Assembly: GCA_022826485.1 (NCBI GenBank)
Contig: JAJDUU010000043.1
Coordinates: forward strand, 23,412-87,411
Length of the DNA stretch: 64,000 nucleotides
Direction: 5' to 3'
From: Chloroflexota bacterium
GTDB taxonomy: Bacteria > Chloroflexota > UBA11872
The notes under the pieces are model-generated. The model ran no database searches and was not told the DNA's origin. It was given only the letters and a program-made list of their open reading frames with translations. The position numbers and the translations under genes are program-made. Below are positions 24,728 to 32,916 of this stretch, in pieces (position 1 is the first letter of the stretch; each line of letters opens with the position of its first letter).

Positions 24728-25945
24728 TCAGGCTTGGGCTCGGGCCTCGATGGCGGATTGGTAGACGGCAAGGGTGGCGGCGGCGGAGCGCTCCCAGGTG
24801 AAGGTGGTCGCGGCTCGGGCACGGGCGTTCTCGCTCCAGGCGGCCAGGCGGTCGCGGTCTTCCAGGGCGTGGCTGAGGCCCCAGGCGATGTCGTTGGGGT
24901 CGGCGCCGTTGACGTGAAGGCCGGTCTGCTTCGGGCCGCCCGCGATCACCTGCTCGCGGAAGCCCACCACCCCTTGCGCGCCGACCACCGCCGGCTTGCC
25001 GCAGGCCATGGCCTCGGCGGCCACCAGTCCGAACGGCTCGTAGGTCGAGGGCAGCACGACGACGTCGCTGGCGGCGTAGTGCGCGATGCGCTCGGGCTCG
25101 TCGACGAACTCGGTGCGCATGACGACGCGGTCGGATCCGTCGGCGTGAGCGAACGTGTCGCGCAGTTCGTGCTCCAGCTCGCCGGACCCGAGCACGACGA
25201 GCCACGCCCCAGGGCGCTGCGCCGCCACCGCCGCCCAGGCCGCCGCCAACTGCCGCACGCCCTTCACCTCCGTGAGACGGCCGATGAACAGCGCCACCGG
25301 CGCCGCCGCCGGGATGTTGTAGCGGGCGCGAACGTCGGATCCGCCCGGCGCTTGCGGGTGGTAGCGGCGCGTATCGACACCGTTCCAGACCGCGTGGACC
25401 CGGTCGTCCGGCCAGCCGTGCGCGACTAGGTCCTCGCGCATCGCCTTGCTGACGGTGACGACGGCCGCCGCCGTGTGGCCCAGGGTGTATTCCCACGACC
25501 CGACGATGGGCGACGGCGCCACGCCCTGGCGGCCGCGCTCGGTGCTGTGCACGTGGAAGACCAGCGGCGCGTCCACCAACGGCGCCAACACCAGGCCCGC
25601 CGGCGCCGCGAGCCAGTCGTGGATCGCCACCACGTCGAAGGGCTGCAGGCCGTGGCGCTCGCGCACGCGGTCGGCCCAGATCACGTTCGTCGCCGCCAGC
25701 TCGCCGAGGAGGGGGCCCCAGGCCTGGGCTTCGCCGTTCAAAAGCGAGGAGTACAGCGGGGTGAGCTCGAGCGGCCGCGCCCAATGCGTGCCGTCCGCCG
25801 GGGCCGAGTCGGCCGCGCGCAGCGCGGCGAAGACTTCGACGTCATGCCCGGCGGCGCGCAGGGCCTCCACCATGGCGCCGGCGTAGGTCCCCAGTCCGCC
25901 GACGACGTGGGGCGGGTATTCCCAGGTGACGATGGCGATGCGCAT
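24728..25945 (-). CDS. GT4-family glycosyltransferase (glycogen synthase-like)
   Basis: 405 residues, a retaining GT-B enzyme. N-terminal WEYPPHVVGGLGTYAGAM is the sugar-acceptor loop typical of ADP/UDP-glucose glycogen synthases; AIHDWLAAPAG, VWNGVDTRRYHP, LFIGRLTEVKG and the donor-binding STYEPFGLVAAEAMACGKP (with the catalytic Glu) complete the family. Likely adds glucose or mannose to a cytoplasmic glucan or glycoside. It clusters with a GH57 enzyme and a second GT4 on the same strand, which points to alpha-glucan metabolism. Confidence 0.92.
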   Translation of the reverse strand: MRIAIVTWEYPPHVVGGLGTYAGAMVEALRAAGHDVEVFAALRAADSAPADGTHWARPLELTPLYSSLLNGEAQAWGPLLGELAATNVIWADRVRERHGLQPFDVVAIHDWLAAPAGLVLAPLVDAPLVFHVHSTERGRQGVAPSPIVGSWEYTLGHTAAAVVTVSKAMREDLVAHGWPDDRVHAVWNGVDTRRYHPQAPGGSDVRARYNIPAAAPVALFIGRLTEVKGVRQLAAAWAAVAAQRPGAWLVVLGSGELEHELRDTFAHADGSDRVVMRTEFVDEPERIAHYAASDVVVLPSTYEPFGLVAAEAMACGKPAVVGAQGVVGFREQVIAGGPKQTGLHVNGADPNDIAWGLSHALEDRDRLAAWSENARARAATTFTWERSAAATLAVYQSAIEARAQA

Positions 25946-25977
25946 GGGACCTTAGGTCCTGCCGGAGGTCCGGAGGG

Positions 25978-26015
25978 CCCTCACCCTATCCCTCTCCCTG
26001 AGGGAGAGGGGACCG
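25978..26015. repeat. Dispersed palindrome, family D copy 2
   Basis: CCCTCACCCTAT then CCCTCTCCC / GGGAGAGGG stem. Confidence 0.8.
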
Positions 26016-26051
26016 GACCCGAGCCTTTGCCAGAGGGGTTGCGCGCGATGT

Positions 26052-26079
26052 CTGGATTCCGGCTTTCGCCGGAATGACG
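26052..26079. repeat. Dispersed palindrome, family A copy 3
   Basis: Identical core to the copy at 14873: ATTCCGGC-TTTC-GCCGGAAT. Confidence 0.85.
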
Positions 26080-26130
26080 AAGTGGACGGTCGGAATTCCG
26101 AGAAGCTGCGTGGGATTGATGAGTGGCCGA

Positions 26131-26161
26131 TCCCAAACTGCGTGCAGCGTGGGCCACCGGA
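26131..26161. repeat. Dispersed palindrome, family B copy 3 (decayed)
   Basis: CCCAAACTGC-GT-GCAGCGTGGG; two mismatches on the left arm, tail CCACCGGA kept. Confidence 0.7.
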
Positions 26162-26237
26162 GGCGCGAGGCGCGTCTCCGGGCGGTACTTCCGAATGGCG
26201 CGAGGTGCCCAAGGCCGCCCGGACTCATTCCCCGCTC

Positions 26238-26267
26238 CTTAGATCCCTCGCGTTGCTCGGGATGACA
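26238..26267. repeat. Dispersed palindrome, family C copy 4
   Basis: AGATCCCTCGC...GCTCGGGATGACA with compensated ATCCC/GGGAT stem. Confidence 0.75.
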
Positions 26268-26299
26268 ACATGGTCTATCCGAGTGATCACAGAGGCCGA

Positions 26300-26330
26300 T
26301 CCCACGCTGCACGCAGCGTGGGCCACCGGA
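26300..26330. repeat. Dispersed palindrome, family B copy 4 (perfect stem)
   Basis: CCCACGCTGC-AC-GCAGCGTGGG, 10 bp perfect, followed by CCACCGGA. Confidence 0.85.
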
Positions 26331-26360
26331 GACTCGGCGTGGGCCGGTGCTGAAGGCCGG

Positions 26361-27563
26361 CTAGGCAATGGCGTCCAGGAAATTGACGTAGACGCGTTGG
26401 TGCTCCCATAGGAGGCGCTCGGTGCCCATCCACATCCACTCCTGCGGGGTGAAATAGGCGGAGACGTCGGCTTCGGCGCCGACGCGGCCGACCCATTGCA
26501 GCCAGTGCAGGTTGTCGGATTGCATGAGCCAGTGGGCGATCTCGATCAGTTCCGCGTCGCCGGTCATGCGGGCCGCGCCGTAGGCCACGCTCATCAGGCG
26601 GTAGATGGCCTGCTGGGCGTGATTGCCGAGAAAGAACTCGAGGCCGCCGCGCTCGCCGGCCCAGGTGGCCGGGAAAGGTGTGAGCGGCAGGTCGTGCACG
26701 TCCTGGTCGGGCGCTTGCAGGACCTCGCCGGGCGTGACGCAGGTGACGCCGTTTGCCGCGAGCGCGTCGGGCAGGGCCTCGAGGAACTCGAAGATGCCGG
26801 TGTCGCGATTGTGGTGCTCGCCGAAGGTCTCGAAGTCCCAGGCGAGCAGCACGAATTCGCCCGGCGCGTCGCGGACCCACTGGGCGTAGGTGTCGGCCAT
26901 GAGCGGCCAGCGATCCCAACTCTGGTTCGAGAAGCGGTAGCCCACGTCGTCACTGAGGGGAAAGTGCCGGGGCAGGATTTTGAGCGAGCCGCCGTCGAAG
27001 GAGTAGCGGTGGGTGGACTCGCGCCATTGCATGACCCAGCCGCGGCCGTCAATGAAGGTCCCTCGATAGCCGGCGGCCTCAAGCGCGCGATAGATGTCGG
27101 CGGACATGAGCATCTCGGTGGTATCCGCCACGACCGGCTCGACGCCGAAGCGCTTGGCCGCGCCCGCCCGGGCAAGCTCCATTTGCGTCACGAACGTCGG
27201 CAGGTCGACGAGCATAGTCATGGCGTGAAACGGCTCCACGGCCACAAGCTCGGCCCGGGGATGGGCCACGAGGCCCTGCATCTCCTCCAGCAGGTCCGGC
27301 GCCCAGGTCTCGAACTGCTTGACCGTGGAGAGCGGCACGCCCAGCGCGAGCGTCAGGCCCTCGTCCAGCAGCCGACGCCAGAGCGGCAGCGCGGGGCGGT
27401 AGCACCAGCGCGCGACCTTCTGGAAGTAGTGCCGGTTGAGGTCGTGGTCGAACATGAGGCGCGCCAACTCGGCGGCGGGCGCGCCCCACGGCAGGGCCAC
27501 CGCTGGCAAGCGCACGCGGCGCGGCTGATGAAGGACCGTGTAGATGACCAGTTGCTCGGCCAG
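26361..27563 (-). CDS. Glycoside hydrolase family 57 enzyme
   Basis: About 400 residues of a GH57 alpha-glucan enzyme (amylase or branching type). Seen: the first conserved region YTVLHQPRRVRLP, the likely nucleophile region VADTTEMLM, and the acid motif WDFETFGEHHNRDTG. The HQP motif lies upstream of every ATG, GTG or TTG in frame: the frame opens only at a TGA at 27570-27572, so a CTG at 27563 (GGGAG ten bases upstream) or 27551 must be the start. The first conventional start, 27515, would remove the HQP motif. It is grouped with two GT4 genes, implying glucan or glycogen turnover. Confidence 0.88.
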   Translation of the reverse strand: MAEQLVIYTVLHQPRRVRLPAVALPWGAPAAELARLMFDHDLNRHYFQKVARWCYRPALPLWRRLLDEGLTLALGVPLSTVKQFETWAPDLLEEMQGLVAHPRAELVAVEPFHAMTMLVDLPTFVTQMELARAGAAKRFGVEPVVADTTEMLMSADIYRALEAAGYRGTFIDGRGWVMQWRESTHRYSFDGGSLKILPRHFPLSDDVGYRFSNQSWDRWPLMADTYAQWVRDAPGEFVLLAWDFETFGEHHNRDTGIFEFLEALPDALAANGVTCVTPGEVLQAPDQDVHDLPLTPFPATWAGERGGLEFFLGNHAQQAIYRLMSVAYGAARMTGDAELIEIAHWLMQSDNLHWLQWVGRVGAEADVSAYFTPQEWMWMGTERLLWEHQRVYVNFLDAIA

Positions 27564-27608
27564 AGGTCGTCAACTCCCGGGCCGACGTCGCATCCGGCCC
27601 GTGTGATG

Positions 27609-28907
27609 CTACAGCCCGTGCAGCCCCTGCCGCCGACCGGCGAGCTGCAACTTGCTCAGCAGCAAGGGCAGCAGCGCGTCCCAGGTGTGCAGATGGGCCG
27701 TCTCCCGCGCGCAGGCGCGGATGCGCTCGGCCAGCTCGGGATTCTCGGTCAGCAGCCGCGCCACCTGCACGATCTCGTCGGGACTGCCGACATCATCCAA
27801 GACGACGCTGTTGCGCATGGGAATGGCGTAGTCCTCGCCGGTTGACCCGACGTAGGCGACGCCTCCGGCGGCCATGGCTTCGAGGCCGACCAGGCCAAAC
27901 GGCTCGTAGCCGCTGTTGGCGAGCACGCCGTCGGCGGCGGCATAGAGCACCGGCAGCAGGTCGTCGGGCAGGAAGAACTCGACGTTGAGCACGGCCGCCT
28001 CCGGATCGGCGTCACCGAGGGCCTGCGCGATGCCGGCGACCGAGCGATCGTCGGTGTGCACGCCGACCGCCTGGAGCCCGCGCCAGGCCATGTGGCCGTA
28101 CACCTCGGCGCCGTGGTCTTCCAATTGCCCGGCCTTCATGACCAGGCGGGCCGGCACGCCGCTTTCCCGCAAGCGATGCACGGCCTCGACGGCGGCCAGC
28201 CAGCCCTTGTCGGGATCCATGCGCCCGAGCTTGAAGAACCAGGGACCGGGACCGACGGCCTCGCGAACGGCGTCGATCGCCTCGGCGTCGACGGGCTCGA
28301 GCAGCTCCGACGGGATGCCGTTGGGAATCACCAGCGGGTTGACGCCGTGCGACCACATCTGGGCTTTCACGTAGCGCGATACTGCCGTGAACTGCGCCAC
28401 GTATCCCAGGCGATTCCAGTTGATGCGGTTGAACGACATGTCGTTGTTGGCGTTCCACAGCAGGACGGCCGCCTCGCGGATGCCCAGGAAGTGCAGCGAG
28501 TCGCTCAGGCGGGACAGGGCGTCGGCGGTGTGCCACTCCTCGGCGATGACCGCCACGCGGCGCCCGGCGGCGAAGGCCGGCTCCACGATGGCTTGCGTGA
28601 CAAAGGCCGGAACCGAATCCTGGTAGTCATGAACCTTGGCGATCTCGTCGGCGTAGGCGCCTTCCGGGTGCGAGGCGCTGATCCATTGGCACCAGCGGTG
28701 CAGGTGGAGGCGGCCGTCCTCGCGCGTTTCCGCGCCGGGGAGCGCGGGGTCGCCCACGAATATCAGGTGGGTCTGGAAGCCATGCCTGGCGAGCGCGCGG
28801 GTGAGATGGGTGACGCGGACGCCGAGCCCGCCGGCCTGGGCGTAGGGTTGATCGGGTCCTTCGAAGGACAGGAAGACGAACTCGAGGTCGTCCGGGGTGA
28901 ATGACAT
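27609..28907 (-). CDS. GT4-family glycosyltransferase
   Basis: 432 residues. Starts MSFTPDDLEFVFLSFEGPDQ; a longer open frame to 29507 is rejected because it reads through palindromic repeats. Family features: AQAGGLGVRVTHLTRALAR (acceptor loop), AEEWHTADALSRL, NGIPSELLEP, FKLGRMDPDKG, NSGYEPFGLVGLEAMAAG (donor site, catalytic Glu). Divergent from murJ. Together with the GT4 gene at 24728 and the GH57 gene it forms a probable glucan cluster. Confidence 0.9.
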   Translation of the reverse strand: MSFTPDDLEFVFLSFEGPDQPYAQAGGLGVRVTHLTRALARHGFQTHLIFVGDPALPGAETREDGRLHLHRWCQWISASHPEGAYADEIAKVHDYQDSVPAFVTQAIVEPAFAAGRRVAVIAEEWHTADALSRLSDSLHFLGIREAAVLLWNANNDMSFNRINWNRLGYVAQFTAVSRYVKAQMWSHGVNPLVIPNGIPSELLEPVDAEAIDAVREAVGPGPWFFKLGRMDPDKGWLAAVEAVHRLRESGVPARLVMKAGQLEDHGAEVYGHMAWRGLQAVGVHTDDRSVAGIAQALGDADPEAAVLNVEFFLPDDLLPVLYAAADGVLANSGYEPFGLVGLEAMAAGGVAYVGSTGEDYAIPMRNSVVLDDVGSPDEIVQVARLLTENPELAERIRACARETAHLHTWDALLPLLLSKLQLAGRRQGLHGL

Positions 28908-28970
28908 GCGGCGGGCGGAGGCCTTGCATCGTGCTGGGGGTAGTGGCGCCATAGTAGCGGTGGATGGGGG

Positions 28971-28998
28971 CTGGATTCCGGCTTTCGCCGGAATGACG
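28971..28998. repeat. Dispersed palindrome, family A copy 4
   Basis: ATTCCGGC-TTTC-GCCGGAAT, first of three family A copies within 200 bases between the divergent GT4 and murJ genes. Confidence 0.85.
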
Positions 28999-29028
28999 AG
29001 GGGTTGCATTTCGAGGTTGGTGGAAGGG

Positions 29029-29055
29029 TGGATTCCCGCCTTCGCGGGAATGACG
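29029..29055. repeat. Dispersed palindrome, family A copy 5 (compensated stem)
   Basis: ATTCCCGC-CTTC-GCGGGAAT: the G-C pair of the standard stem is replaced by C-G on both arms. Confidence 0.85.
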
Positions 29056-29088
29056 GAGGTTGGCTCGGCGAGATTGACGGGTGAGGGC

Positions 29089-29119
29089 TCCCACGCTGCA
29101 AGCAGCGTGGGCTGCCAGA
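29089..29119. repeat. Dispersed palindrome, family B copy 5
   Basis: CCCACGCTGC-AA-GCAGCGTGGG, perfect stem, different loop; a lone right arm (GCAGCGTGGGCCACCG) follows at 29123. Confidence 0.8.
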
Positions 29120-29141
29120 TTCGCAGCGTGGGCCACCGAAA

Positions 29142-29169
29142 CTGGATTCCGGCTTTCGCCGGAATGACG
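29142..29169. repeat. Dispersed palindrome, family A copy 6
   Basis: ATTCCGGC-TTTC-GCCGGAAT ending just before the murJ start region. Confidence 0.85.
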
Positions 29170-29174
29170 GAGGG

Positions 29175-30839
29175 GTGTCGCGCGAAGGTGCCGGCGGCGT
29201 TTGTGTCGCCGTGATTGACTCGAGGGACTCGGACGCCGAGGCTGGGGGCGAGGCGCTGGGCGCGGGCGTGGGGCGTGCGGCGGCGATTGTGGTTGCCTCG
29301 ATCCTGGTCAGCCGGGTGCTGGGGTTCGTGCGCCAGGCGGCGATCAACGCCGAGTTCGGCGTGGGACCGGAAGCCGACGCGTGGTTCGCGGCCTTCCGCA
29401 TTCCCGACACGATTTTCATGCTGCTGGCCGGCGGCGCGCTGCTTTCGGCGGTGATTCCCGTGTATGCCGAGGTGAAGGCGCGGGGCGACCGCCAGGCGCT
29501 GGCGCAATTCGTGGGACGCATCGGCGGCCTGGTGGCCGGCGCCACCGCGGTGGCCGCGGGCGTCGGCGCGCTGCTGGCCGAGCCGTTGATGCGAGTGATT
29601 GCGCCGGGATTCCCGGAAGCCACGGTGGTGCTGGCGACCGACGCGGCGCGCTGGCTAATGATCTCGCCGGTGGTGCTGGCCCTCAGCGCCGTGGCCAAGT
29701 CGGCGCTCCAGGCCGAGCGCGCCTTCGCCCTGCCGGCGCTGAGCCCGCTGCTCTACAACCTGGGAATCATTGCCGGCGCGCTGGGACTGGCGCGGGTATT
29801 CGGCCTCACCGGCCTGGTGTGGGGCACGTTGATCGGCACGGGCCTGCACCTACTGGTGCAGGTTCCCGGGCTGCCGTCCATCCTCCGTGGGAGCGACGGC
29901 AGGGCGCGGCGGCTTGCGTTCACGGCCTGGCATCCGGGCGCGGCGCTGGCGGACCCGGACGTGCGCAAGGTCATCCGCCTGATGGTGCCGCGCATGCTCG
30001 GAGTGGCGGTGCTGCAGGCCAGCCTGATCTACATCAACATCCTGGCGTCGTTGCAAGGACCGTCGGCGGTGGCGGTGCTCAACAACGCGTTTCTGCTCAT
30101 GCTGCTGCCGCTGGGCGTGTTCGGCATGGCGCTGGGCGAAGCGGCGTTGCCGGACCTGGCCCATCGGTGGATCGGCGGCGAACGTGCGGCCTTCGCTCGC
30201 CGCGTGCGCGGCGTGGGCCGGCTGGTCCTGTTTCTGAGCATTCCGGCGGCCGTGGTGCTGGCCGTATTGGCGGAGCCCATCGTGACCGTGGCGTTCGAGC
30301 GGCATGCCTTCGACGCCCGCGCCACCGAGCTGACGGCCAGCGCGCTGCGGCTCTACGCCGTGGGGCTGGCTGGTCACGCGGCGGTGGAAGTGCTGGTGCG
30401 TGGGTTCTTCGCCATGCACGACACGCGCACACCGGTGGCCGTGGGCGCCGCCTCGCTGGCGCTGCACATGGTGCTGTCATGGGCCTTCTCACTGGTCATG
30501 GGGAATCCGGGCATCGCCCTGGGGCTGTCGCTCGGCGTCCTGGTGGAGGCGGTGATCCTGGCCGCCATCCTGCGCCGACGCGGCGGGGTGCTGGTTCGCG
30601 GCGACGACGCGCGCTGGCTGCTGAATATCGCGCTGGCGACGGCGCTGATGGGGGCGGCCGTTGGCGGATTGCGCCTTGCCACGTGGCCCGAGGTAGACGG
30701 CTGGGCGGCCGCCGGCTGGCTGGCGGCCTACCTGACGACGGCGCTGGTGGTGTATGTAGGCGCCGCGCGCGTCATGCGCATCCCGGAACTCAATGAGCTC
30801 GTCGGGCGAATCGCCGGCAAACTGCGGCGCGCTGAATAG
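29175..30839 (+). CDS. murJ: Lipid II flippase MurJ (MviN family)
   Basis: Up to 554 residues with about 14 hydrophobic helices. The N-terminal VASILVSRVLGFVRQAAINAEFG and DAWFAAFRIPDTIFMLLAGGALLSA are the MurJ hallmarks, including the charged pocket residues. It moves lipid II across the membrane for peptidoglycan. Start uncertain: the GTG at 29175 has GGAGG only one base away, and a second GTG at 29211 would give a more usual N-terminus. A palindromic repeat ends at 29169. lepA follows after eight bases. Confidence 0.93.
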   Translation: MSREGAGGVCVAVIDSRDSDAEAGGEALGAGVGRAAAIVVASILVSRVLGFVRQAAINAEFGVGPEADAWFAAFRIPDTIFMLLAGGALLSAVIPVYAEVKARGDRQALAQFVGRIGGLVAGATAVAAGVGALLAEPLMRVIAPGFPEATVVLATDAARWLMISPVVLALSAVAKSALQAERAFALPALSPLLYNLGIIAGALGLARVFGLTGLVWGTLIGTGLHLLVQVPGLPSILRGSDGRARRLAFTAWHPGAALADPDVRKVIRLMVPRMLGVAVLQASLIYINILASLQGPSAVAVLNNAFLLMLLPLGVFGMALGEAALPDLAHRWIGGERAAFARRVRGVGRLVLFLSIPAAVVLAVLAEPIVTVAFERHAFDARATELTASALRLYAVGLAGHAAVEVLVRGFFAMHDTRTPVAVGAASLALHMVLSWAFSLVMGNPGIALGLSLGVLVEAVILAAILRRRGGVLVRGDDARWLLNIALATALMGAAVGGLRLATWPEVDGWAAAGWLAAYLTTALVVYVGAARVMRIPELNELVGRIAGKLRRAE

Positions 30840-30847
30840 AATCACGC

Positions 30848-32689
30848 ATGAGCACCGACGGCAGCGTTGACCAGGCGCGCACGCGCAACTTCTGCATCAT
30901 CGCGCACATCGACCACGGCAAATCCACGCTGGCCGACCGCATGCTGGAGCGCACGGCCACGCTGTCGGCCCGCCAGATGCGCGATCAGGTGCTGGATTCG
31001 ATGGACCTGGAGCGCGAGCGCGGCATCACCATCAAGGCGCACCCGGTGCGCATGGCGCTGGACCTGGACGGGACCGCCTACACGCTGAATCTCATCGACA
31101 CGCCGGGCCACGTCGACTTCAGCTATGAGGTGTCTCGCTCGCTGGCCGCCTGCGAGGGCGCGGTGCTGCTGGTGGACGCCACGCAAGGCATCGAAGCGCA
31201 GACCCTGGCCAACGCGTACGTGGCGGTCGAGCACGATCTGGCCGTGATTCCCGTGGTCAACAAAATCGATCTGCCGACCGCCCGGGCGGATGTCGTGGCC
31301 CAGGAGTTGGCGGACTTTCTGGGTGCGAGCGCCGCCGACGTGCTGCAAGTCTCGGCAAAGTCCGGCGAGGGCGTCGACGAGCTGCTGCGCCGGATCGTGG
31401 CGGCCGTCCCGCCGCCGGCGGGCGATCCCGCCGCGCCGCTGCGGGCGCTGGTGATCGATTCGAGCTACGACCAGCACCGCGGCGTGGTGGCGAGCGTGCG
31501 GGTGTTCGATGGATCGCTGCACCGGCAGGACCGGCTGCGGCTGATGCAGGCCGGCACACGCGCCGAGGCGGTCGAAACCGGCGTGTTCACGCCGGCGGTC
31601 AGCGCCCGGGAGGCGCTGACGACCGGCCACGTGGGCTACGTGGCCACGGGGCTCAAAGAGGTTCGCGAGTGGCCGGTGGGCGACACCGTCACCCACGAGC
31701 ACGCGCCGGCCATGCAGCCGCTGCCGGGCTACCTCACACCCAAGCCGTTGGTGTTCGCCAGCCTGTATTCCACGGATCCGGAGGGATTCACCGCCCTGCG
31801 CGACGCGCTGGACCGCCTGCGGCTCAGCGACCCCGCGATCGTCAGCCAGCCGGAGCAGTCGGCGGCGCTCGGGTTCGGGTTTCGGTGCGGCTTCCTCGGG
31901 GTGCTGCACATGGACATCGTGCGCGAGCGCCTGGAGCGCGAGTACGAGCTGGAGCTGGTGCTCACGACGCCGCAGGTCGAATACGAGGTCGCGACGCGGG
32001 ACGGGGAAGTGTTGCGGGTGGACAGCCCGGCGGAGCTGCCCGAACCGTCGAAGATCGCCGAGGTGCGCGAGCCGTGGATGGTGGTGACCGTGGTGACGCC
32101 CGAGGCCCACCTGGGAGCAGTGATCGAGCTGCTGCAATCCCGGCGCGGCGAGCACCGTCGACTCGAGTATCTGGAGCCGACGCGCGTGCTGCTGGAATAT
32201 GGCCTGCCGCTCGGGGAAATGCTGACGGAGTTCTTTGACGCGCTCAAATCCTCGACGCGGGGCTATGGCTCGCTCGATTACACGTTCGGGGAGTATCGGG
32301 CGGGGGATTTCGTGCGGCTCGACATGCGGCTCAACGGGCAGATGGTCGATGCACTGTCGACGATCGTGCCCCGGGCCCGCGCCGCGGAGATCGGGCGCGA
32401 CCTGGCGTTGCGACTCAAGCGCGAGATTCCGCGGCAGCAGTTCGAGGTGAGCGTGCAGGCGGCCGTGGGCTCGCGGATCGTGGCGCGGGAAACCGTGCGG
32501 CCGGTGCGGAAGGACGTGCTGGCCAAGTGCTACGGCCGCGATGTGAGCCGCAAGCGCAAGCTGCTGGAGGCCCAGAAGGCGGGGAAGCAGCGGCTCAAGC
32601 GAGTAGGCCAGATCGACGTGCCGCAGGAAGCGTTCACCGCCGTGCTGCGTTCGGGCGGCTCCAGCGGGGCGCGTCGGAAACGAGCGTAG
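30848..32689 (+). CDS. lepA: Elongation factor 4 (LepA)
   Basis: A 613-residue translational GTPase acting on the ribosome. G motifs: AHIDHGKST, DTPGH, NKIDLP and SAKSGEG. EF4-specific segments include CGFLGVLHMDIVRERLERE and the C-terminal domain PVRKDVLAKCYGRDVSRKRK with its QKAGKQRLK tail. ATG start eight bases after the murJ stop. Confidence 0.97.
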   Translation: MSTDGSVDQARTRNFCIIAHIDHGKSTLADRMLERTATLSARQMRDQVLDSMDLERERGITIKAHPVRMALDLDGTAYTLNLIDTPGHVDFSYEVSRSLAACEGAVLLVDATQGIEAQTLANAYVAVEHDLAVIPVVNKIDLPTARADVVAQELADFLGASAADVLQVSAKSGEGVDELLRRIVAAVPPPAGDPAAPLRALVIDSSYDQHRGVVASVRVFDGSLHRQDRLRLMQAGTRAEAVETGVFTPAVSAREALTTGHVGYVATGLKEVREWPVGDTVTHEHAPAMQPLPGYLTPKPLVFASLYSTDPEGFTALRDALDRLRLSDPAIVSQPEQSAALGFGFRCGFLGVLHMDIVRERLEREYELELVLTTPQVEYEVATRDGEVLRVDSPAELPEPSKIAEVREPWMVVTVVTPEAHLGAVIELLQSRRGEHRRLEYLEPTRVLLEYGLPLGEMLTEFFDALKSSTRGYGSLDYTFGEYRAGDFVRLDMRLNGQMVDALSTIVPRARAAEIGRDLALRLKREIPRQQFEVSVQAAVGSRIVARETVRPVRKDVLAKCYGRDVSRKRKLLEAQKAGKQRLKRVGQIDVPQEAFTAVLRSGGSSGARRKRA

Positions 32690-32812
32690 ACGCGCCGCGA
32701 TATTTTGTAGGAGCAAAAGCGGTATCGGCAGGGTCTGGCGTGATTTTGACGCAGCAAAACGCTGGTGTGCGACGGTATCAATTCGATCGGCCTCGCGGCG
32801 CACATTGCCCGG

Positions 32813-32821
32813 TGATATACT
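32813..32821 (+). promoter_or_regulatory. Candidate extended -10 promoter of the nusA operon
   Basis: TGATATACT (extended -10 with TATACT at 32816) stands about 95 bases before nusA in a 227-base gap that otherwise shows little. No convincing -35 is seen. Downstream, GCGG...CCGC followed by TTTTCTTT (about 32858-32878) could form an attenuator-type hairpin; both are inferences. Confidence 0.4.
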
Positions 32822-32916
32822 TTGCGGGAGCGGCCTAGCGGCGACATTTGGCGGACGCGGCCCGCTTTTCTTTGTCTCTGGGGAGGGACTAGAACAAAAG
32901 CCCGAAGGAGGCAGCG

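Larger units (their letters stand above)
25946..26360. other. 415-base intergenic region with five repeat copies
   Basis: No gene seen. It holds family D (25978), A (26052), B (26131 and 26300) and C (26238) palindromes separated by about 35 to 80 bases. It separates the GT4 gene from the GH57/GT4 pair. Confidence 0.75.

Noticed and set aside
28908..29507. N-terminal extension of the GT4 gene
   Set aside because: Reads through palindromic repeats; the family N-terminus starts at 28907.
29381..30796. 471-codon open frame on the + strand
   Set aside because: Alternative frame of murJ; Arg/Gly-rich composition without motifs.
30842..32803. 653-codon open frame on the - strand
   Set aside because: Antisense to lepA, whose motifs are unmistakable.
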